Below, piece after piece: positions 8,592 through 16,428 of a stretch of DNA of 16,428 nucleotides (positions are counted from its first letter, which is position 1; each line of letters begins with the position of its first letter). This stretch comes from Rhizophlyctis rosea (lineage: Eukaryota; Chytridiomycota; Chytridiomycetes; Rhizophlyctidales; Rhizophlyctidaceae). The translations under genes and the position numbers were made by a program. The DNA is taken from NCBI GenBank assembly GCA_027596075.1, contig JADGJC010000467.1, positions 1 through 16,428 of the forward strand. The letters are read 5' to 3'. Below the pieces are notes generated by a model. It was not told the DNA's origin. It was given only the letters and a program-made list of their open reading frames with translations, and did not search any database.

Positions 8592-9492
8592 GGTGCTTTT
8601 CTATAATAATCTGACTTTTTCAATGATTGAAGGGGGCACAGACCAGGCGCGATGTGATATTTATATCTCTTGCGGGCAGGAAGGACCGGCTGAACCCCGG
8701 TTGCCTTCTTCCGCCTGATGGAGATGCAAAGCCGCAAGCAGGCGCAAGCGGAGGCTCGGAGGTTGCGGTGCTGCGCACGATGCCATGGAAGAGTGGGAGA
8801 GTGCGGGCTTGGAGTCTTGGACCCTGTCATCCGCAAGACCCTGACGCCTGTGGTTGTGATTGCCACTGATTGGTGAGACTTGCAGCTTGCATAGTTTACT
8901 TAGTTTGCATCGCCCACTGGCAGCTTCCTAATACGGTAGCAATTATGGTGCAATTGGTTGTTGCAGAAGCAAAGCATTGTAGATGTTGTGAGCCCTACCA
9001 ACCTCATGGGAGTGTCCAACTCGCCCAGACTTGCAGTGTCTTCAAGTTCTTCAACTACCAGCAGCGGGATTTTTTATGATACCGACCCCAAACTGTGGCA
9101 GCTCGTTATGAACATATAAAGTCGCGCAACGTACCTAAGGACTCAAAAAGTTACTCAATTTGTATCGCACAATGATAGCACAAGGGAAGATGTTCAATGT
9201 CAAGTTGCCGCCCTGATGAAGCCGGTAATCCCACCAATATAATATCGCGAACGCGACTCCATTACGCATCAAGCATTTGACTGGACACACCGCATGGGCT
9301 TAGGTGTCTAGAACATCTGGGCGCTCCATAAAAGATTGAACAGGGGTCTTTTTTTTGCGTATAAGAAGGCTGGGGTCATACTTTTCAAAGTGCAACACAC
9401 TCTTTGATGACTCAATTTATTATCATGGAGACTGCAGCATTCCTCCAATTCGACTTTGTTTCGTTTGGGCAATCTCAATCAACAATCGCTGA
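8592..9492. other. Gene-poor intergenic region
   Basis: This 900 bp holds the methyltransferase promoter on its left side. Open frames here start at TTG or lack coding character. On the right side a TATAAGAA at 9360-9367, an ATGACTCA (Gcn4/AP-1-like) at 9407-9414 and a short 23-codon ORF starting at 9425 precede the 9493 ORF, so this may be its promoter and leader. No tRNA-like fold was seen by eye. Confidence 0.4.
8658..8665 (-). promoter_or_regulatory. TATA-like box of the methyltransferase gene
   Basis: The minus strand reads TATAAATA, 67 bases upstream of the methyltransferase ATG. Sequence and distance fit a core promoter element. No transcript evidence is available. Confidence 0.45.
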
Positions 9493-9960
9493 ATGATCAG
9501 CAATTCAGACAAGGATCAATTTCTTTTTGACTCTCCTACGAAACTTCTGCAGGGCATCCGAAACTTCATGATGCAACACATCTTTCCCATATATTGTCGC
9601 ATGGACGGTCTGGGAACTCAGATTGGTGAGCAGAAGGGAGCAAAGTGCATAAGTCGCTCTCCAGCTCAATTGCAGTTAATCACAACCGTTCTTGGTGATA
9701 TACAATCCATCGGTTGCATATACCAGTTGCGTCAAGATTGCTATTGGGAAATTGTACTACGCTGGTTTGCCGACAAGGACGCTCAGCTCATCTTCAACTC
9801 TCTTGAACTGTTGCAATGGTATCAACTAAGGTCCATGCTTCGTCAGCCAGGGAGTCCGGCAAGGATATCGTGGGTCTGGGTCAGCAAGATACTGCAGAAC
9901 AGTGGCGAAAAAACAAAACCATGGATAGTCGAGGTTGAGGCATATGGCCGCATAACATGA
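9493..9960 (+). CDS. Hypothetical protein, 155 residues, unrecognised
   Basis: An uninterrupted frame from ATG to TGA. The product is rich in Leu, Ile, Gln and Trp and looks helical, with stretches such as LQGIRNFMMQHIFPIYC, CYWEIVLRWFADKDAQ and LELLQWYQLRSMLRQ. I see no signal peptide, transmembrane span or known motif. A TATA-like TATAAGAA lies 126 bases before the start. A small upstream ORF (9425-9496, 23 codons) overlaps the start codon by 4 bases in another frame and could lower translation if real. The minus strand here shows no sustained frame. It could be a lineage-specific gene, one exon of a longer gene or a remnant. Confidence 0.35.
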   Translation: MISNSDKDQFLFDSPTKLLQGIRNFMMQHIFPIYCRMDGLGTQIGEQKGAKCISRSPAQLQLITTVLGDIQSIGCIYQLRQDCYWEIVLRWFADKDAQLIFNSLELLQWYQLRSMLRQPGSPARISWVWVSKILQNSGEKTKPWIVEVEAYGRIT

Positions 9961-10235
9961 CCAGTCACATGAATGCAACTAATGCAGCAAACTTCATGCT
10001 TGATGACTTATGATCATACAATTGAACAGAAGGCGCATACAGATCAATAGCAAACCCATACAATAATCACCAAGTTTGCCACTCTGAATCTGAAAGTAAA
10101 AAAAAAGACATCGCAACCTCGCTGGAACATAGAAGCGAACAGAATGAAACAACATCTAACGTCGCTAATCCTGACCATAAAGTCATCAAGTCATCTCAAA
10201 GAGCGCTGACGCATATTGACGATCTTCATATCGCA
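9961..10235. other. Short intergenic stretch
   Basis: AT-rich sequence with a run of A near 10098-10106. No coding or regulatory signal was identified. Confidence 0.3.
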
Positions 10236-10480
10236 ATGGCGTCCAAGACGAGCAGAGAAAAGGAAAAGCAGGCCACTCTCATCCATTGGAAGGACAATGT
10301 TTCAGATGTAAATCATCGACCATCTTACCATTTGATTGCACAATTCAGCCCTTTTCACATCAGACTTGGAGAAGTAACACTTTCATGGTGCTGCGATGTT
10401 GGGTTGATTCCGCAAATTTGATTGCGTCACAGCTGGTTGCGAGGAGTGGGTCATTTGAAAACAGTTGCCGAATCTTGTGA
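10236..10480 (+). CDS. Possible small spliced gene, about 62 residues
   Basis: An ATG opens a basic N-terminus (MASKTSREKEKQ) that ends at a GTAAAT donor at 10308. A CAG acceptor at 10361-10363 would give a 56 bp intron and continue in frame to a TGA at 10478, with a segment reading FMVLRCWVDSANLIASQ. The intron size matches the shortest introns in the neighbouring genes. Family and function are unknown, and the evidence is only splice-site fit and frame. Chance remains quite possible. Confidence 0.22.
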
Positions 10481-10851
10481 GAATCTGTTTTGGGCATGGT
10501 CTTCTGGAGGGTATAAAGGGTAACGGGCTGGCATGAAGTGCTGTCACACACACCCTTCGTCCCGCTAGTAGACAGCACTCATGTCCGTACCCTTTCCAAG
10601 AAACAGCAAAAAAAGAAGTGTTCCGGGGGCAAATGTAATTCAAGAATACCACACACTTTCTGGATCTTGAATTCAAACTAACCTACTACAAGCGCAACAA
10701 AATATACATCCTATGTACTACCCAGTACGAAACAAAAGAAGCAAACAAAAACAATCTACATAAAATACGACTATCCCACCCTCAAACCGACCAATATGCA
10801 TCAAACAAAAGAAAGCGACAAAACGTTTTTACAAGACCCCCATAATCCTCC
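10481..10851. other. 3' flank of the Furry-like gene
   Basis: This stretch should contain the 3' UTR of the Furry-like gene on the minus strand. No perfect AATAAA was found close to the stop. Open frames here begin at TTG or GTG only and lack coding character. Confidence 0.4.
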
Positions 10852-13800
10852 TTAAACCCCTCCCATCTTACAAATCCCAATACACCTCTTAACTTCCCTC
10901 TCCTCCTCCACCCTCCTCTCCTGCCCCCAACTCAAAAACCCCTCCAAAAGCGCCTGCAAATGCAACACATCCATATACAAATACTGCAACTCCAATGCCA
11001 ACTCAACCAACTTCCCCGTCATCCCTTCCCCGCCCACCTCCCCGCCATTCCCTCCACTCAAATCCCCAGCAACCTGCCTCAAAGGCAAATACACATTCAA
11101 CCGGGAATTCAACGCCGTCAGCCGTTGTTGGCGCTGGTCCATGAAGTCTTTCACGTATTTCGCATCCATCTGTAGATGGGTCAACGAGGGCGGGTGTGAG
11201 TTATGTCTGTCGTATGAGCCATCTCAACTTTTGTGCAATGAAGCCTTACCTGCTGATACGAAAGCAACCTCCTCGAAACATCCAACAACTCCTTCCCATT
11301 CTCATCCTCCTCCACCAACGGCGGCCAATACAACTTCCCCGCCCCACTACCGTCCTCATCCTCCACCCTCCTCCTCTCCAAAATCTCATACACCTGCTGC
11401 AACGCCGCCCCACCCATACTCCCTCCACCTGCCCCTCCCAACCCGCCACTCTCAAGATGCTCCCCAACAAACTCAGCCCAATCCTCATGCAACTGCATCA
11501 CAAGTTCGAACGAAGCCGGGAAGATCTTGAGGGCTTCAACGGCGGTTTCGTCAGTTAAGGGCGATAAGGCATCGAGGTTGGGTGACGACGACGAAGTAGT
11601 GGGAGTATTGGGTGCCGATGTAACCGACTGAGGAGCTCGTGCAGGTTGCGTTGGCGCGTGCGGACCAGTCTGAGCATGTTGCGGAAGCTCGTATCGCAGT
11701 CCTTCCGCTACGTAAGGTACATCTATGCCCATAAAGCCAATAACAATCTCCGGCTTGTGCTCCAAATCCACAGCACTCATCACAACCCCCTTCCTCAACC
11801 CCAAAGACTCCGCCCTCTCCCCATCCTCTTCCGCCCCAACCAGCAACCCAACCAACTCCTCCGCATACGCCGCACTACTAACTCCACCATCCCCACTCTC
11901 CTTCACACCATTAACCACAAGCGTCACGATCGTCCCCTCTCCACCCGACAACTTCCCGTCCCCAACCTTCTCAACAGTAACACTCGCCGGCAAAACATGC
12001 AACGCGGCCGCAATATCCGCCTTGACCCAATGCTCAAACTCCGCGTCCTTCACAACATCTCCATACGCCGTATGCAACCGGAACGAAACATGCGCAAACG
12101 TCCCAGGATGAGACAGCAACCGCCTGGCAGGTGTCAACGCCGTACCATGTGCCGCGTCGCTCCCAAGCGGCGCATGACTTCCATCCAGCATGTCCAAATT
12201 CAATGCTGCAGCCGACATCGGCGCTGAAGGATGCCCGAGAATATTATCCACAAACAAAGACGCCAAAGACGTATCCCGAGTAAGCGGAGCTCCCAACGAC
12301 TCCGCAGAATAAGACACTTCACTAGCCGCCGAAGCAGTCGATGCCTTCCTCAACCGACTCCTCCTTATACGATTCGACGCTGCTTCAGATCCACTGCTGA
12401 TGCCCGTACTGCTATCCCACCTACTCCCGGTAGCCGTATCCTTATCACTGCCTTCCTCCCCAGTAGCAGACCCGATAGAATGTCCATTGATCTTAATCAC
12501 TTCCGAATCCATGTGAGAAATGAAGTTCTCCGTCCGTCCAAAGAACGCGTCAAGGTCTTGCAGCGCTTCTAGCAGGTTGCCATTGAGCTCGTCCATCGGC
12601 CACCCTGCTCTCTCTACGGCTCTGACCAGGCTACCTCCTCGACCGACGTCGCCGTCCGCAAAATCAACGGTGTTGGAGTAATTCGAATAAATACTACCCT
12701 TCCTCCCTCCCGACAAAATATCGTGCCCGCCGCCACAAGTACTTCCCACCGAGCTCATGTTGTACCGCGTCACCTTCGCCATGGCAGGTTGATCCCTAAT
12801 TCGCCATCCAGTTCCCTCTGATCCACTTCTGTGTCCCCATTGGTCAGCCTTCCCGTCTCCCTCCGGCATAGTGGCTTCCTTCGTAACTTTATGTATGCTC
12901 TTCCCTCCAAACACAAGCCAAAAGAAGTTCGTCTCCCCGCTCAACATTCCACCAGCCATCGCCTCGTCCAAGACTTCCAATGCATCCTCAGCAAGCTCCG
13001 AAGGCAAAAGCTCCAATAATGGCCTCATCAACTCCTCTTCACTCGCATCACCATATCCAGTCCCGTATTTGACTCCTTGCTGCCCATCCGCCATCGGACT
13101 TCCCTGCATAACCGGCAAGAACACCTTCAAAGCCCTCAATGTCCGCTTCCGATACCCAATACTAGCATTCTCCAACAAGCCCGTCAAAAACTGCAAGGTC
13201 GCCGTACTATATGCCGGGAACCACTTATCTCTGACCAACCCAACAAACTGCCGCAGGAAATCCTCCTTACTCCTAAACCGCCTCTTCGCATAACTACTCA
13301 ACAACCTCGCAAGACCCGGACACCCCTTCTGCTCCGCCGCAACACTCAAATCCTCTGCAATCGTCAAACACTGACTCAAAGGCAACATCCCATCCTCATC
13401 CACCGCCCGACTCCCCACCCCACCTCCAATCCCCTCAACATCACCCTCAACCTCCATCCCCTGCAACAAATGCGGCAAATTCGCCAACACCGAAAACAAA
13501 ATCCTTGCCGGCGTCGGATCAACCAACGCATCATTCTCCAACACCACCAAAGTATCCAACAATCTCAAACAAACCGGCTCCGTCTTCCGACTAACCAACC
13601 CCCTCAACAACAACGGCTGCAACCCCCCAAACCGCCCCTTCCACCTCGTAGGTTGATTCATCAACAAAATATTCCGCTTCTGCGGATCATTCAAATCAAC
13701 TTTCGAAACAACTTTCGCCAACAACTCAACACCCTCCAAATACTCCCACTCAAACGGACTATGAATCATCGCAACACCCGCCCAAAAGAATTGCGGGAAC

Positions 13801-16428
13801 AAAATGAGCTGATGCGCATCCAGGCTATCCACCATATCATGAAGCGTCGCCAAAATCTCCAACGCAAACCCTTGAATCTCCTCCGTCGCATCCGACACCG
13901 TTCCCGCCAATCGATTCAACAAATCCCCAACCATCCTCTGATTAAACGCCGGCGACAACGCGCGATAGATCTGTAAACTTCTAGATGCAACGTGTCGAAC
14001 CGGACAGGACGTTCCCCATGTAAGAGCAACCTCTCCCCAACGCTGGACCAACTCCGGATCAACAACCGAGAACAAGTCCAACACATCCGCAACTAGAGCC
14101 GTCAGCTGCTCCGGGCTTTCTATGGTCCGGTTCGTCGGCGTAACATCCTCATAAGGCCACAACCGTTTCCCTTCCTTCACAATCAGAGCATTATGCACCG
14201 CATCAATCTGCGGCCCGCACACGTCCCTAGGCACGATCCCCTGAATCAAATTCATGAGCAAAATACGATTCTGCTCACACATCAAGGTCATAAAATGATC
14301 CAACTGAACAAACACCGCGTGCAAAAGCAACGGAAGATGCACCGTAAGCGCCGGTCCCACTTCAATCGACATATCCACCAACAAAACACACGCAAGTTGC
14401 CCCTTCGAAAACGCCGGCCGTTTCGGCATCGTCACCAACACATCGTCCAAATTCGCCATATACATCCCCGACCCGACATGCGCCTCCGCAAACGGATTCT
14501 CCTTCCTCTCATTACCACCCAACCCCGCCTTGACCGTACTCTCCGTCCCATTCCCACTACTCCCCCCACCATCCCCACCAACCTCCGGCACAAAACTCTT
14601 CGGCGTCATCCGCTTCACCAAAGCTTCCACCAACTCCCCACAAGCAGCAGTCCGCGCCAAGTACACCATAATCTTCTTCGCATGCACCACAAACTTCGGA
14701 TTCCGCTTCTCAACACCAACACCCAACAAGAACTCCACAACCATATTCACATTCTTGTTCAAACTCATCCGAAGCGACTCCTCTCCAATCCGCATCCGCC
14801 GCATGCGTTCTTCGTCGTCTTCGTCTTCCCCAATAGCAGCAGAAGCCGCCGCATCCATCTGGGAGATCAAGTCGTTCTCTTCGACGGCTCGCGAGACGAG
14901 CTGCGACCAGATGTTTTCGAGTTCGGCCAAGTAGTCGTCGCCGTATTTGACGGTGAGGTAGAAGAGATTGGTAAGGATCATTCGCGATGTGCTGATTTCT
15001 CGATTGGGTGATGACGAGCGTTGAGTGCGGTTTCGCGGCTGGCTCTGACTTTGCAACGCGCTCCGTTCACCGTTTTCACCCTCCTCAGCGATAAAGGACA
15101 GCTCCACGTTACGCACCCACGGCACCATGCAAATGAGCAAATCTCGCACTCCCATTGGATGGTCAGTATTGGAACCCGGATTGCCCGCCGCGATGGTGTC
15201 AATCATCTTCACCATTTCGGATAGCATCTGTGGGAAAAGGTAGACTCGATCAATAATCAATCATCGATACATCCAAAACTCCACAAAACTTACATCAAAA
15301 GCAATCTCCGGCCTCTCACTCGCCAACCTTGCCGACACCATAGCCTGCGCATACTTATGCACAATCGGCAACGAACTCGAAATAGCCGCCGCCTCATACG
15401 TAGCATGCTCATCCTCACTATGAAGCCACATCGCCATTCCCCCATCATCATCCATCCCCTCTTCCTCCCCTCCTTCCTCCCCGTCCCTGACCTGAACTCC
15501 AACCCCTCCAGGCCCGCCCATCAAATCAATCAACTTCGGAACCAACACCGGCCCCCCACCACCCCCCTCCCCCTCCCCCCCAAAAACATACTGCCCCCCA
15601 CCATTCTCCCTCCCCCAATGCCGATCCTCCAAAACCCTCAACAACCTAACCGCCCCCCTCCTAACACCCAAATTAACATCCCCACTCTTCAAAAGAGCCA
15701 ACGCATAAACCGGCGTCGCATCCCACACATAGCCCCCCTCCCTAACAAAACAATCCACAAGCGCCATAAAATACCCCATCTGAATAACACTACCCCCCGG
15801 CCCAGAATAACACTTCCGAATAACATCACTCAAAACCTGCGTATTCGCCCTATTATGCACCAACAACGCCTCCAACGCAGACCGCGCAACAGGATGAACG
15901 CTCTCATCCGGACTCCCGAACACAGAATCTATCCAATTCTCCAACACACTCCACTCAAACATCCCCCCGCCCTTCTCTCCTCCTCCTCCTCCTCCTGCCC
16001 TCTCCCCTTCCGCCCCCCTCGATATAGGCCCCTTACACAAAACACTCATAGCCTTCAAACTCGCAACTTCAACCCCCTTCCTCTGCTGCTCCATAGCAGA
16101 AGTTAAAACACCCCGCTCCCTAATATCCTTCACATTCTCCAAAACACTCAACATCATATGCGCCTCCCGTTCCCGCGTCGCCTGCGCAAACCGCCCAAAC
16201 CCACACCACTGCTCAAAAAGCTTGAACAGCGCCAACCGGATATGGAACGGCATATATCGATCAGGATGGTCATTCTCCTGCCACGCACCGCCGTACCCAC
16301 CAGTACCACCCACCCGTCCACCTCTCTCCATATACCCTCCACCCATCCCCCTCCCCGCCCCACCACCTCGCTTCCCACCCTCCCCCCCAACATCCCCACA
16401 AACCCTAACAACATGCCCATAAAACCTC
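10852..16428 (-). CDS. Furry/Mor2/Tao3 (PAG1) cell-morphogenesis protein, C-terminal 1809 residues (partial)
   Basis: Three exons, beyond 16428-15294, 15227-11250 and 11169-10852, are joined by introns of 66 and 80 bp with GTAAGT and GTAAGG donors. The frame is open to the right edge, so the N-terminus is missing. Furry-family proteins are giant HEAT/ARM-like scaffolds that work with NDR-class kinases and Mob proteins in polarised growth (RAM/MOR network). Family landmarks are PFHIRLALFKLFEQWCGFG (window residues about 45-65), a conserved central block FSKGQLACVLLVDMS with LPLLLHAVFVQLDHFMTLMC (about 660-710), and long runs of paired helices such as YLEGVELLAKVVSKV. The first part carries a Gly-rich insertion. 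Around residues 960-1420 the chain is Ser-rich and likely disordered. A compact alpha/beta segment follows (about 1420-1510), then helical C-terminal sequence. Length and order fit the MOR2-PAG1 central and C-terminal regions. Confidence 0.85.
15978..15995. repeat. (TCC)6 microsatellite in the Furry-like exon
   Basis: Six tandem TCC units read GGA on the coding strand and encode a Gly run in a low-complexity loop of the Furry-like protein. It is in frame and may vary in length between strains. Confidence 0.8.

Noticed and set aside
8627..9079. Two plus-strand frames of 80 and 69 codons upstream of the methyltransferase
   Set aside because: They overlap the methyltransferase promoter, have no homology features, and the second begins at TTG.
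9301..9360. Run of eight or more T after a GC-containing stretch, considered as a Pol III terminator of a tRNA
   Set aside because: No A box, B box or cloverleaf could be drawn upstream.
10383..10676. Minus-strand 97-codon frame below the Furry stop
   Set aside because: It begins at TTG, lies in the expected 3' UTR and lacks coding character.
13077..15011. Long plus-strand frames (299 and 272 codons) opposite the Furry-like gene
   Set aside because: They are Arg/Pro/His/Gln-rich antisense shadows caused by the G-rich codon use of the minus-strand gene, and have no family features.
15357..16106. Plus-strand 249-codon frame
   Set aside because: Antisense of the first Furry exon in the window, with Pro/Asn/Arg low-complexity composition.

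Overview
The window looks like nuclear DNA of an intron-rich fungus, most likely an early-diverging lineage such as a chytrid. The genes are split by short introns (about 55-200 bp) with GTAAGT-like donors, CTRAY-type branch sites and CAG/TAG acceptors. The set includes a Furry/Mor2/Tao3 protein, an arrestin-fold protein and a RasGEF, plus a cortactin-type N-terminal region, which is normally associated with the animal lineage. Lineage is inferred from gene content; no rRNA or marker gene is present.

Layout, left to right. (1) 46-3672, minus: the 5' part of a RasGEF gene, at least 11 exons, leaving the window on the left. It encodes a Ser-rich tail, then a tandem array of ubiquitin-like (talin-F0/RA-like) modules, then the start of the RasGEF N-terminal motif. 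(2) 4116-4578, plus: a three-exon gene for a 103-residue protein that is essentially the Arp2/3-binding N-terminal acidic region of cortactin without the actin-binding repeats. It is divergent from the RasGEF across a 443 bp spacer carrying a GATCGG-type inverted repeat. (3) 4956-5338 and probably further upstream, minus: an unrecognised spliced gene. (4) 5676-6740, plus: an intronless arrestin-fold protein. (5) 7424-8591, minus: a three-exon class I SAM-dependent methyltransferase. (6) 8592-10851: mostly gene-poor, with one 155-residue ORF of unknown function (9493-9960) and one doubtful small spliced ORF (10236-10480). (7) 10852-16428, minus: the C-terminal 1809 residues of a Furry/Mor2/Tao3 protein in three exons, leaving the window on the right.

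Several genes fit one theme: Ras activation, Arp2/3-driven cortical actin, arrestin-type trafficking adaptors and Furry/NDR-kinase polarity. Nothing beyond the divergent promoter shows that they act together. The most notable observations are the minimal cortactin, the RasGEF with a repeated ubiquitin-like array, and a strong change of base skew inside exons: C-rich at the 5' end and G-rich at the 3' end on the sense strand. No tRNA, rRNA, CRISPR array or intact transposon was seen.
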